From contig NZ_LR733519.1 in NCBI RefSeq assembly GCF_902506145.1, positions 1-64,000 of the forward strand: a stretch of DNA of 64,000 bases. The letters run 5' to 3'. The DNA is from Burkholderia sp. 8Y. GTDB taxonomy: Bacteria; Pseudomonadota; Gammaproteobacteria; Burkholderiales; Burkholderiaceae. The notes below the pieces were generated by a model, which had not been told where the DNA came from, ran no database searches, and saw only the letters and a list, made by a program, of their open reading frames with translations. Made by a program: the position numbers and the translations under genes. Below, in pieces: positions 39,458-48,107 of this stretch; the stretch's first letter is position 1, and each line of letters begins with the position of its first letter.

Positions 39458-41347
39458 TTATGCGATAGCCTCGGCAGGCTCCGCGTTCTCCGACTCGGCC
39501 TTGACGCTCGTCGCGCTTCGCAGCTGCTCTTGCCAGAGCGCCTGCATGCGTTCACCGAGAATCTCCGGCCGCCCCTTGAAAATGAGCTTTTCGATGGCCT
39601 GCGGTCCTGCCAGCTTCGCGGCGAGTTCGTTGCGTTCGTCGGCGTTTTCGATCAGGCGCAGCGCCGACGCCTTGTACTCGTCGTTCGTCTTCGTGACCAT
39701 CCATTCCGGGAAGCCGAGACGGCGGAACATGCCTTCGTCGATATGCTCGTGCACTTCGCGCCCCGTCTTGCACACGCCGACGAGTCCCGCCCACACGGTA
39801 TCCACGATGCCGTTCGTATTGCCGAACGGGAACGGATTGAGGAACAGATTGCAACCGGCGATCACCTTCATGTAGCTGTGGTAGTTCTGGTGCTTGTGCA
39901 CGGTCGCCTTGTCGCCCATCAGGCGGCGCACGAGATTGCGCACCTGCGGGAAGATGAGACCGTTGGCCTGCCCCATCAGGAAGTGGAAATGCACCGGCAC
40001 CTTGGACTCACGCGCAATCTCCGCGCACGTGTTCAGAAAGCCCGGATTCTGCTTGATGGTGGTGCCGGCGACAGCGATCTTCACCACGCCATCCGACGGC
40101 TGCTTCGGCGGCAATTCGAGCTCCAGCAGCGCAGCGGGCGCGCGGTACGGCATGCCGTCCGAGGGCAGCTTCAGCAGCGTCTCGCTGAAGCAGGCTTCAT
40201 CGCCGACATAATCTTCTTCCACGACGACATAGTCCATTGCATGACCGTGCGTCGTCGCCGGATGACCGAGCGCCATCAATTGCAGCGGCGCCACACGCAG
40301 ACAGGCGAGCACCATGGTGATCGGGAACATGCCGACGCTCGGCATGTACATCATCTGCGCATTGCGCTCTTCACTCGTCCGGCGAACATGCTTGGCGACC
40401 TCCCAGACATTGCCGCCTTGCAGCGGAATGAATTCGTGAAACACAGCCTTTCCTGCATCGTCGACACGGCCATCGAAGCCCATGCCGACGATATGAAACT
40501 TTTCGCGCATCGCAACGATGGTCTGCGAATGCGTGCGGTAGATCGAATGATTCTTCGAGAACCACTCGAGCACGACGAGCAGCACGGGCTTCTCGCCCTT
40601 CTTGACGGCTTGCGCGCGGCGCTCGACGTCATGGATGCCGAGACTCGCGAGCTTGCGGCGCACGAGTGCGTTGATCGGCTTCTTGATGTCGTGCTTGCCC
40701 GGATAGTCCGCGTAGCTGCAATGCATGTACATGTCGTGGAAGACGCCCATCGGCAGCACATCGAGGCTTTCGACTTCGGCGAGGCGCTCGGGCAGCCAGC
40801 GCAGCAGGAATTCGCGTTTGGCGTGCGCGGAAGGCGTCGCGAGAAAGCGCGACGACATGATCGTCGTGGCCATGCTGGCCGTCATCACCTTGTCGTGCTT
40901 CCAGAGCAGGTCCCAGTCGAGGCGCACTTCCGATTCCGGCAGATAGAAGAGCTGGAACTTGCGGAATTCCGCGTTGCGCAATTCGAGCGAGTTGCGCGAT
41001 TCCTCATTGACGCTGAACGAGCGGAGGACGTGGTCCGCGTTGCGGAACGAGCTTGCGGCGAACAGCGCGGCGAGCCATCGCTGAAACAGCATCAGTTTGC
41101 CGATGCCGTGATCGGAAATGGTGAATTTCGGATCCGAGGCCAGCGCGGTGATCGCGGAGGCGAGGCGCGTGAGCAGATGATCGTCCATGATGTCGCGCGC
41201 TTCCACCGACTGCGCCCACGTATCGATGTCCATGAGAACGCCGTAGTTCTGATCGATCTTGTTGAGCAGCTCGAGCAGCATGCGGCCCGCCTTTTCGTAT
41301 TCGCGGCGATAGCAGTGGTGTTCGAACTTTGCGATGCTGAATTTCAT
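39458..41347 (-). CDS. HMW1C-like N-glycosyltransferase (GT41), copy 2
   Basis: 629 residues, colinear with copy 1 and identical over long segments (for example LEWFSKNHSIYRTHSQT and NPFPFGNTNGIVDTVWAGL), differing mainly at the N-terminal third and the C-terminal tail. Same predicted activity: cytoplasmic transfer of hexose to Asn in sequons. ATG 41347 (MKFSIAKFEHH) is preceded by AGGAA; the frame runs to 41560 but without homology. Operator palindrome 114 bases upstream and stem-loop downstream make it a separate unit, directly beyond the sequon-rich repeat gene. Confidence 0.9.
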   Translation of the reverse strand: MKFSIAKFEHHCYRREYEKAGRMLLELLNKIDQNYGVLMDIDTWAQSVEARDIMDDHLLTRLASAITALASDPKFTISDHGIGKLMLFQRWLAALFAASSFRNADHVLRSFSVNEESRNSLELRNAEFRKFQLFYLPESEVRLDWDLLWKHDKVMTASMATTIMSSRFLATPSAHAKREFLLRWLPERLAEVESLDVLPMGVFHDMYMHCSYADYPGKHDIKKPINALVRRKLASLGIHDVERRAQAVKKGEKPVLLVVLEWFSKNHSIYRTHSQTIVAMREKFHIVGMGFDGRVDDAGKAVFHEFIPLQGGNVWEVAKHVRRTSEERNAQMMYMPSVGMFPITMVLACLRVAPLQLMALGHPATTHGHAMDYVVVEEDYVGDEACFSETLLKLPSDGMPYRAPAALLELELPPKQPSDGVVKIAVAGTTIKQNPGFLNTCAEIARESKVPVHFHFLMGQANGLIFPQVRNLVRRLMGDKATVHKHQNYHSYMKVIAGCNLFLNPFPFGNTNGIVDTVWAGLVGVCKTGREVHEHIDEGMFRRLGFPEWMVTKTNDEYKASALRLIENADERNELAAKLAGPQAIEKLIFKGRPEILGERMQALWQEQLRSATSVKAESENAEPAEAIA

Positions 41348-41461
41348 GTTTCGGTTCCTGGTCGATTGTTTCAACGCGCCGCTGACTGACGTTTCGTTGC
41401 TGCTCGTATTCGCTCTGGCGCTGACGAATAGAAGATTAAGGTTTCGACGGAAGCTGACGAA

Positions 41462-41475
41462 TAGAAGAAGTTCTA
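41462..41475. promoter_or_regulatory. Palindromic operator upstream of glycosyltransferase copy 2
   Basis: TAGAAGAAGTTCTA, one mismatch from the perfect palindrome upstream of tpsB and at almost the same distance (114 bases) from its start codon. A partial copy (GACGAATAGAAG) lies at about 41422-41433. Confidence 0.6.
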
Positions 41476-41508
41476 ATTTGCTCTGTGCGAATGTCGCGAG
41501 CACGCACG

Positions 41509-41535
41509 AAAAAGCCCGGCGCGAAGGCCGGGCTT
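41509..41535 (-). terminator. Terminator of the repeat-protein gene
   Basis: On the minus strand AAGCCCGGC, a 6-base loop, GCCGGGCTT and then further T residues; 58 bases past the repeat-protein stop. It insulates this gene from copy 2. Confidence 0.75.
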
Positions 41536-41593
41536 GAAATTGCGTCTGTATCAGACACACGACGAGCGTGCTAGCTGCTCGTCGTGCGCTTCA

Positions 41594-42847
41594 TCAGGCC
41601 TTGATTGCTGCAGTCGCCGCGTTCGGGTTCCCTTGAAGAACCGCCATGCCCGGCTTGAGCCAGCCATGCGACTTGACGACGTACGGCTTGCCGTCCTGCA
41701 TGCCGCTCTCCGTGTAGAAGTACTCACGCGTCTGCATGTTCACCGACAGGTCCGCTTTGGTCTGCTTCTTATCGTCCTCGAACGTGTAGTGCTTCACGCC
41801 GTCCGCGCCGTCACGGTACGTCATGTGGCGCGAGAGCACGCCTGCGCGGGTCAGCAGATCGACATCAGCCGTGTCCGTGGTCAGGTCGATCGACACTTGC
41901 TGCACGGTTGCATCGGCCCAGAAAGCCGCATCGCCCAGTTCCAGCGTCAGCGGTTGTGCCTGATCCAGATACATGTGCATCGCGTTTTCATAGATCAGGT
42001 ACGACAGACCGCCCGCCAGCGCCAGCCCGCCAACGACGCCCGCCGCCGTGCCGCCCGCCGAACTGCCCGAGCTGCCGTGGGCATCGGTGTTGCCACCGTT
42101 GTCCGTGCTGTTGCCGTTGCCGCCGTTGCCGCCGCCGTTGGTACCGCCGTTATCGCCGCCGTTGGCACCGCCGTTATCGGAACCGTTATTGTCCGTGTTG
42201 TCACCACCTGTATGGATGATTACGCCGTTGTCGATCACGTTGACCGTACCGTTGCCGTCGGTGTTGAACGTGCCGTTGTCGTCGATCACGCCCTGGCCGT
42301 TGGTCGAATTGCCCGAGATGTTGGTCGTGCCATTGTCCGTGGTGTTGATCGTGCCATCGTCGATCACGCCAGAGCCATTGGTCGAGTTACCCGAGATATT
42401 CGTCGTGCCGTTGTCGGTCGTGTTGATCGTCGCGTTCGGCTCGATCCACGTGCCGTTGCCATCGGTCGAGTTACCGTCGATGTTGGTCGAACCATTACCG
42501 TCGGTATTCACCGAACCGTTGATGTCCGTGCCGTCACCGTTGGTCGAATTGCCCGAGATGTTCGTCGTGCCGTTGTCCGTGGTGTTGATCGTGCCATCGT
42601 CGATCACGCCAGAGCCATTGGTCGAGTTGCCCGAGATATTCGTCGTGCCGTTGTCCGACGTGTTGATCGTCGCGTTCGGCTCGATCCACGTGCCGTTGCC
42701 TTCGGTCGAGTTGCCGTCGATATTGGTCGAACCGTTACCGCTCGTATTGATCGAGCCGTTGATGTCCGTGCCGTCACCGTTGGTCGAATTGCCCGAGATG
42801 TTGGTCGTGCCGTTGTCCGTGGTGTTGATCGAACCGTCGTCGATCAC
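41594..42847 (-). CDS. Sequon-rich repeat surface protein, 5'-truncated
   Basis: 417 residues from a GTG that is only the first possible start; the reading frame stays open and repetitive to about 42965 and non-repetitive to a stop at 43025, with no start codon or signal peptide. The first 230 residues are Asn/Thr/Gly/Ser repeats with about 37 N-X-S/T sequons (DNGTTNISGNSTNG type), and about eight more lie in the open extension. A Gly/Asn linker, one hydrophobic segment (AGVVGGLALAGGLSYLIYE, about 275) and a soluble C-terminal domain of about 130 residues follow. It is the obvious candidate substrate of the two HMW1C-like enzymes. It may be a pseudogene or an assembly-collapsed long gene. Confidence 0.75.
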   Translation of the reverse strand: MIDDGSINTTDNGTTNISGNSTNGDGTDINGSINTSGNGSTNIDGNSTEGNGTWIEPNATINTSDNGTTNISGNSTNGSGVIDDGTINTTDNGTTNISGNSTNGDGTDINGSVNTDGNGSTNIDGNSTDGNGTWIEPNATINTTDNGTTNISGNSTNGSGVIDDGTINTTDNGTTNISGNSTNGQGVIDDNGTFNTDGNGTVNVIDNGVIIHTGGDNTDNNGSDNGGANGGDNGGTNGGGNGGNGNSTDNGGNTDAHGSSGSSAGGTAAGVVGGLALAGGLSYLIYENAMHMYLDQAQPLTLELGDAAFWADATVQQVSIDLTTDTADVDLLTRAGVLSRHMTYRDGADGVKHYTFEDDKKQTKADLSVNMQTREYFYTESGMQDGKPYVVKSHGWLKPGMAVLQGNPNAATAAIKA

Positions 42848-42965
42848 GCCGCTGCCATTGGTCGAGTTACCCGAGATATTCGTCGTGCCGTTGTCCGACG
42901 TGTTGATCGACGCGTTCGGCTCAATCCACGTGCCGTTGCCATCGGTCGAGTTACCGTCGATGTTG
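42301..42965 (-). repeat. 240-bp in-frame tandem repeat
   Basis: Units at 42301-42540 and 42541-42780 and a partial third (42781 to about 42965) align base for base with few changes, mostly silent or between Asn/Asp/Ser/Thr codons. Each unit encodes 80 residues built from shorter Asn-rich segments. Homology stops abruptly at about 42965. Confidence 0.9.
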
Positions 42966-43101
42966 AGCGCCTCGGCAATCTGGATTCGTTGCTGCCTTCG
43001 AAGGCAGCTGGCAAGTCGCGGCGTTCAACGCCGTATCGGCGCGCCCAACTGCCTTACCGAATCCACAAGACGAATGGTAAAAAGCGACCGCTTTGGGCCA
43101 T

Positions 43102-43115
43102 ATAGAAGAAGTTCG
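43102..43115. promoter_or_regulatory. Operator-like site upstream of the repeat gene
   Basis: TAGAAGAAGTTCGA, two changes from the perfect palindrome at 39292. It lies about 137 bases from the start of the repeats, as expected if the promoter and leader survive while the start region is lost. Confidence 0.5.
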
Positions 43116-43276
43116 AATCTCGGAGAGCCAGCTGACAGCCGGCCTCGGGCTGCCCGGCGCATGAGGCGCGGCGCGTTCAGCCAGCACGGGCCGAACGCAA
43201 AAACCGGAAATGTCCTAGCGGCAAAACTGCCCTGAATGGCAACCGGCTCACATTGCGCGACCGGTCGAAACACGCG

Positions 43277-43975
43277 CTAGATGTGATGTACGTCGCGCGC
43301 CGCGCGCGAGCGGTCCAGCGACAATCCGCGATTCACCGCGAAGCGATGCAACTCCGCCTCGCGCGAAAAGCCGAGCTGTCTGCATGCCTTGACGCGCCGC
43401 GCGCTGATCGTGCTCTTGCCGAGGCTGAAAAGCCGAGCCGTCTCGACGACGCCCATGCCGCATAGCATCAGGCCCGTGATTTCCATTTGCCACTTCGTAA
43501 GCGCCGCGAAGCGCCGCAGGTCCGGCTCCGCATTGAACTGCGCGAGCGCGCACATCGCCACGGGCGAGCGATAGTGCTTGCCCGTCGCCAGGTCGCGCAC
43601 CGCGTTCACCACGACCGACATTTCTTCGCGCTTGCTCACGATGCCGGCGACATCGCGCTGGGCCAGTGTGCCGACGAGGAACGGATCGTCGAACTCGCTA
43701 TAGACGAGAATCGGCATGTGCGGATACTTGACCGAAACTGAAGAGAGAAAACGCCAGCCGTCGAGCGCGCCGCCCGCCGGCATCGAATAGTCGGTGACGA
43801 TGACGTCGCAATGCCCGCGATTTAGCAGCGTAATCAATTCAGAAGGACAACTAACGGCTCCAATTACTTCGATACCGGCGGTTTCGAGTGCGTTACGCAG
43901 TCCGCAGACAACGAGGGGATGATCGTCGACGATCGCGACGCTGATTTTTTTTCTTAGCATTATTAAGTTTTCCAT
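43277..43975 (-). CDS. LuxR-type response regulator, paralogue A
   Basis: 232 residues. Receiver VAIVDDHPLVVCGLRNALET with acceptor Asp in VIVTDYSMPAGGALDGWRFL and Lys in GIVSKREEM; C-terminal LuxR-type helix-turn-helix (about 155-215, LTKWQMEITGLMLCGMGVVE, then KSTISARRVKACRQLG), somewhat divergent. RcsB/EvgA-like. It may begin at 43975 or at ATG 43960. It lies directly upstream of the sequon-rich gene and is closely similar to the next regulator; no kinase adjoins, so cross-talk with the kinase at 28314 is possible. Confidence 0.9.
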   Translation of the reverse strand: MENLIMLRKKISVAIVDDHPLVVCGLRNALETAGIEVIGAVSCPSELITLLNRGHCDVIVTDYSMPAGGALDGWRFLSSVSVKYPHMPILVYSEFDDPFLVGTLAQRDVAGIVSKREEMSVVVNAVRDLATGKHYRSPVAMCALAQFNAEPDLRRFAALTKWQMEITGLMLCGMGVVETARLFSLGKSTISARRVKACRQLGFSREAELHRFAVNRGLSLDRSRAARDVHHI

Positions 43976-44040
43976 TCAGACGGCATTTTCGCCGTCGCCT
44001 CCAACCACAACTTACTCGGGCGACGCTTACGCGCGCCCCG

Positions 44041-44718
44041 TCACGCGGGCCGAAGCTCGTTTCCCGCCGCCGAGCGATCCAGCCACAAGCCATGTCCGAC
44101 CGCGAAACGGTACATCTCCCATTCGCCCGAAAAGCCGAGCCGCCTGCATGCTTCGGTGCGCTGCGCGCTGATGGTATTGACGCGCCGGTCGAGCAGACGG
44201 GCCGTTTCGCACACAGTGAGACCGCAGAGCATCAGACCTGTCACTTCCATTTGACGGCGGGTGAGCGCCATGAACCGCTTGTATTGCGGCAACTCACCGA
44301 AGCGTTCCAGCGACGCGCGAGCGATGGGCGACAGATAGCGCTCGCCTTGCGCGAGACTGCGCGCCGCGGCAAGCACTTCCTGCATTTCGTCGCGCTTGCT
44401 CACGATCCCGGCGACACCCCGCTGCACCAGACTGCCCACGAGGAACGGGTCATCGAACTCCGTATAAACGAGAACCCGCGTCTGCGGAAACTGGCTCGAG
44501 ACGGAAGCGAGGAAACGCCAGCCGTCGAGCGCCCGGTCGCCGGGCATCGAATAGTCGGTGACGACCACATCGCATGGCTCGTCGCTCAGCAGTTTCAGCA
44601 ATTGCGCCGGACTCGTTACCGCGCCCAGTAATTCGAAGTCCGCGCTCTCCAGTGTCTTCTGAAGTCCGCACAGCACGAGCGGATGATCGTCGACGACGGC
44701 GATTCTTGTCTTTCCCAT
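44041..44718 (-). CDS. LuxR-type response regulator, paralogue B
   Basis: 225 residues, colinear with paralogue A: IAVVDDHPLVLCGLQKTLES, acceptor Asp in VVVTDYSMPGDRALDGWRFL, Lys in GIVSKRDEM, and helix-turn-helix LTRRQMEVTGLMLCGLTVCE followed by VNTISAQRTEACRRLG. The two sit head to tail and clearly arose by duplication. Two degenerate TAGAA-type palindromes lie upstream (44942 and 45065), consistent with autoregulation or cross-regulation. Confidence 0.9.
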   Translation of the reverse strand: MGKTRIAVVDDHPLVLCGLQKTLESADFELLGAVTSPAQLLKLLSDEPCDVVVTDYSMPGDRALDGWRFLASVSSQFPQTRVLVYTEFDDPFLVGSLVQRGVAGIVSKRDEMQEVLAAARSLAQGERYLSPIARASLERFGELPQYKRFMALTRRQMEVTGLMLCGLTVCETARLLDRRVNTISAQRTEACRRLGFSGEWEMYRFAVGHGLWLDRSAAGNELRPA

Positions 44719-45154
44719 CCTTAACCTCTCCCGACAGGCCGAATGGCCTTTCCATCAACTGACTCGCGCAGTTTTCAACCGTTAGCCCGGCTGGTCGGCG
44801 AGCGTCGCAGGAACGCGATAAGCGCGCTCTGCGAGGTCGTCACGGCGATACGATGCAAGCGTCCGTCTATCGACGTTCATCGGTGCATCCATGTGGTCGT
44901 GACTTGCATTGAACGATAAAGGCGCGGCAATTTCGGTCATATAGAACGATGTCGAAAACCCTGTCCCCTTAAATCGGGCATGCAGACCTTTGGCGCAGCG
45001 GGGCTTTCGGAGAGGCGGTGATGCGGCATGCGGATCGCATCGCAGATGCGCGGCCTGCCGTCCATAGAATGAGTTCTAAACGCTTTTCCGCGCGGTATTG
45101 CGAAGGTGCCATGCCCGATGGTTATTCGTCGTTATGCCGGGCATGGAGCGCGAG
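44719..45154. other. Intergenic region with two operator-like palindromes
   Basis: No gene seen. TAGAACGATGTCGA at 44942-44955 and TAGAATGAGTTCTA at 45065-45078 resemble the tpsB operator (four and two changes). The second lies near the end of the GGDEF-EAL gene, so both face regulator paralogue B. Confidence 0.5.
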
Positions 45155-47494
45155 TCAGGCGGGCAGCGACGGCTCGGTTTCGACGCTGCTCTGCATACGC
45201 CAGCCGTCGAGCCAGTCGATGAGCTTCGCGGGCGGCAGCGGCCGGCTGAGGTGAAAGCCTTGCGCGAGATCGCAGCCGAGCGCGCGCAGGCACTGCATCG
45301 TCGCTTCGTTTTCGACGCCTTCCGCGACCACTTTCAGCCCCATGTTGTGCCCGAGGTCGATGGTCGATCGCACGATGGTCTCGTCGTCCTTGTGATGCGT
45401 CATGCCCATCACGAACGACTTGTCGATCTTCAGTTCGTCCACCGGCATGCGCTTCAAATACGAGAGCGACGAATAGCCGGTGCCGAAGTCGTCGATGGAC
45501 AGGCAGATGCCGAGCGCGTGCAGACGGTCGAGCGTCTCGATGGCGTGATTCGGGTCGTCCATGATCGCGCTTTCCGTGATCTCGACGCGTATCCAGTGCG
45601 GCGCGACGCCGTGCCGGTCGAGCAGGCTTTGAAACGTCTCGGGCAGCGTCGACTGAATCAGCTCGCGCGCCGACACGTTCACCGACACGGCCAGCTCGAT
45701 GCCTTGCGCCCGCCATGCCGCGCACTGCGCAATGGCTTTGTCGGCCACCCAGCGCGACACGGTCTTGATGTAGCCCGTCTGCTCCGCGAACGGAATGAAC
45801 TGATCCGGCGACACGAACCCGCGCGTCGGATGATCCCAGCGCACGAGCGCCTCGACATATTTCACGCGATGCGTCGCCAGATCGATCTTCGGCTGATAGT
45901 AGAGCGTGAGCTGATCGTGCTCGACCGCCTGCCGCAGTTCGCTCATCAGCGAGAGACGTTCGGCGCTGTTCTGGTCGTGCCGCTCGTCGTAGAGCGCGTA
46001 GCCGAGATTCGCGCGCTTGGCGACATACATCGCGATATCGGCGCGGCGCAGGAGCACGGTCATGTCGCTGCCGTTGTCCGGAAACGTGACGATGCCGATG
46101 CTCGCGCCCACATCCACAAGCTGGCCTTCGATCATGATCGGCTCTTCCAGCGCACGCAGCATGCGCGCGGCGATCGCGCGCGCGGCCGGCAGATCGTCGG
46201 CGGGCAGCAGAACCGCGAACTCATCGCCGCCCAGACGCGCGACCGTGTCCGCCGGCCGCTGCAACGTGGCGCGCAGCCGCTTGGCGACTTCGCACAGCAG
46301 CATGTCGCCGATCGGATGCCCGAGCGTGTCGTTCACGAGCTTGAAGCGGTCGAGGTCCATCATCATGACGGACAACGCGCGGCCTTCGACGCGCGCCGCC
46401 GCGATCGCCTCCTGAAGCCGGTCGTTGAAGAGCGCGCGGTTCGGCAAGCCGGTGAGCCGGTCCATGTACGCGAGCTCGGTGATGCGCCGCTCGCGCTCCA
46501 CGATACCTTCCTGCATCTGATTGAACGCGCTCGCCAGTTCGCCGATTTCGTCCTGATGGCGCACGTCGATCGGCGCGCTGTAATCGCCGTGTCCGACGCG
46601 CCGCGAGAACTGCGCGAGCGCCGCGAGCGGACGCGTGACCGAACGCGCCGTCAGCATGCTGCCCGCAATGGAGACGATTACACCGAGCATGGTGATGAGC
46701 AGCAGCGCGGACTGCAGCCGATGAAACGGCGCGAGCGCCTGACTGAGCGAACGCTCCAGCAGCACAGCGACGGTCTGCCCTTCCGAATGCAGATGAAGCA
46801 CGCGCGTCGCGTAGCCGTCGTCGGCGAGTTGCGCCTGATTCTTCAGCTTCGCGCGCGCCGCTTCGGGCAGGGAACTCGCCAGCACGCCCCATGTGCCGCG
46901 GTCGTCCACGGTGAGGAAGGACACGTCGAGCGATGTCAGCGAACTCATCTCGCGGGCGAGCGCGTCGTCGATGGCGAAACCCATGACGACCCACGCCACG
47001 ACGATAGGCGCCTTCACCGGCACCGCGACGAGCTGATACGCCTTGCCGCCGATCATGCCGAACGACGACGCATCGCCCTTTTGCGCCACTGTCTTGATCA
47101 GATGCGGGAACGGAAACGCGCGGCCCTGATAGCCCGCGCCGCCGCTGTCGGCAATGAGCGTGCCGTCAAGATCGACGAGCATCACGACATCCGCGCGAAT
47201 GCGGTCGCCGTGATTCTGGAGCGCGGAAGCGACGGTCTTGCTGTCGTGCGTCGCGACCGCTTCGCGAAAGCCGAAGTCGGACGCGGCCACGCTCGCCGCC
47301 TGCGTCAACTGCTGGCTGTTGCTCCGCAGCACTTGCCCGAACACGCGCTCGGCCACGGACAACTGCTCTTCCGCGTTCTGATGCGCGTTCTTCAGAATCA
47401 CGGAATTGATGACGACATACACCGCCGCCTGCGCGACGAGCATCAGCAACACGAACACAAGCGCGATCCGCGCGCGCAGGCTGTGCAGGCGCAT
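45155..47494 (-). CDS. Cache-HAMP-GGDEF-EAL cyclic di-GMP enzyme
   Basis: 779 residues. Membrane helix at 10-30, periplasmic Cache-like sensor (about 35-270), second helix (LLLITMLGVIVSIAGSML), HAMP, GGDEF with LTGLPNRALFNDRL and intact LGGDEFAV plus an RPAD inhibitory site, and EAL with EALVRWDHP, ITESAIMDD, IDDFGTGYSSLSYL and LKIDKSFVMG. Both catalytic centres look complete, so it could make or degrade cyclic di-GMP. Its start is one base past the cupredoxin-like stop: last gene of a coupled four-gene operon. Confidence 0.93.
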   Translation of the reverse strand: MRLHSLRARIALVFVLLMLVAQAAVYVVINSVILKNAHQNAEEQLSVAERVFGQVLRSNSQQLTQAASVAASDFGFREAVATHDSKTVASALQNHGDRIRADVVMLVDLDGTLIADSGGAGYQGRAFPFPHLIKTVAQKGDASSFGMIGGKAYQLVAVPVKAPIVVAWVVMGFAIDDALAREMSSLTSLDVSFLTVDDRGTWGVLASSLPEAARAKLKNQAQLADDGYATRVLHLHSEGQTVAVLLERSLSQALAPFHRLQSALLLITMLGVIVSIAGSMLTARSVTRPLAALAQFSRRVGHGDYSAPIDVRHQDEIGELASAFNQMQEGIVERERRITELAYMDRLTGLPNRALFNDRLQEAIAAARVEGRALSVMMMDLDRFKLVNDTLGHPIGDMLLCEVAKRLRATLQRPADTVARLGGDEFAVLLPADDLPAARAIAARMLRALEEPIMIEGQLVDVGASIGIVTFPDNGSDMTVLLRRADIAMYVAKRANLGYALYDERHDQNSAERLSLMSELRQAVEHDQLTLYYQPKIDLATHRVKYVEALVRWDHPTRGFVSPDQFIPFAEQTGYIKTVSRWVADKAIAQCAAWRAQGIELAVSVNVSARELIQSTLPETFQSLLDRHGVAPHWIRVEITESAIMDDPNHAIETLDRLHALGICLSIDDFGTGYSSLSYLKRMPVDELKIDKSFVMGMTHHKDDETIVRSTIDLGHNMGLKVVAEGVENEATMQCLRALGCDLAQGFHLSRPLPPAKLIDWLDGWRMQSSVETEPSLPA

Positions 47495-47495
47495 G

Positions 47496-48107
47496 CTATT
47501 CGGCGGCCTTCAGTTGCAGCGAAAATTTCGCCGCGACGTCCGAGGCCGCGCTGATCTTCTGCGTGGGCTGAGCGTTCGGATCGGTCTGCCGGAAGTGCCA
47601 CGCGATCAGCCTGTACGCGTCGGCGGGCAGGTTGTCGATCGTGGCCGCGCCCTTCGCGTCGGTCTTCGCGAAATACGGCGTATCGACGATCAACAGATAC
47701 GCGACCATCGCATCGTGGATGTTGCAGCCCATCACGACGAGGCCGGGTTTGTCGAATACGACGGGCGCGCCCGGAATGCCGTGATACAGGTTCAGCTCGA
47801 AACGCTTGGCCGGCGAGAACGAATAGACGTCGTGCTCGATGTTGTCCTTGTTCGGAAACGTGACCGATGCGCCCGTCTGGACCACCGAGACGAGCGGCAC
47901 GAAGCGGCGCTTGACCTGATCGATGACCGCGCTCGCGGGTTTCGCCGCGGGCAGCCTGCCGCTCGCGGGCACCGCATACACCACGGCATCAGGCACGGGC
48001 GCGCCCGCCTGATCGACGACTTGCACATGGACGCTTGCCGCGTGCGCGCACGCCGCGAAAACGGCCATCAGGGACAGCAGGGATGAGATAAGCAGGCGGG
48101 GTGTCAT
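47496..48107 (-). CDS. Periplasmic cupredoxin-like protein
   Basis: 203 residues with a signal peptide (LISSLLSLMAVFAACAHA). Cupredoxin fold with candidate type 1 copper ligands: His in NIEHDVYSF, then Cys, His and Met in GCNIHDAMVAY. Annotated in many genomes as methylamine-utilisation-like. ATG 48107 overlaps the haemoglobin stop (ATGA) and AGGA precedes it. Part of the DUF3034/haemoglobin/GGDEF-EAL operon; its electron partner is unknown. Confidence 0.85.
   Translation of the reverse strand: MTPRLLISSLLSLMAVFAACAHAASVHVQVVDQAGAPVPDAVVYAVPASGRLPAAKPASAVIDQVKRRFVPLVSVVQTGASVTFPNKDNIEHDVYSFSPAKRFELNLYHGIPGAPVVFDKPGLVVMGCNIHDAMVAYLLIVDTPYFAKTDAKGAATIDNLPADAYRLIAWHFRQTDPNAQPTQKISAASDVAAKFSLQLKAAE

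Noticed and set aside
38063..41389. 1108-residue plus-strand frame
   Set aside because: Spans two genes with strong family motifs on the minus strand and their intergenic region; composition is typical of an antisense shadow.
42301..42965. Possible CRISPR array
   Set aside because: Period is 240 bp, repeats are in frame and directly abutting with no spacers of constant length, and no cas genes are present.
42048..43235. 395-residue plus-strand frame across the repeat region
   Set aside because: Pro/Leu/Val/Ser-rich complement of the 240-bp repeats; opposite strand has the terminator, operator site and C-terminal domain of a real protein.
43025..43273. 82-residue minus-strand frame as the missing N terminus of the repeat protein
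   Set aside because: It is in the same frame but ends in TGA before the repeats, contains the operator-like site and has no signal-peptide character.
45098..47554. 818-residue plus-strand frame
   Set aside because: Complement of the GGDEF-EAL gene, whose motifs are intact on the minus strand.
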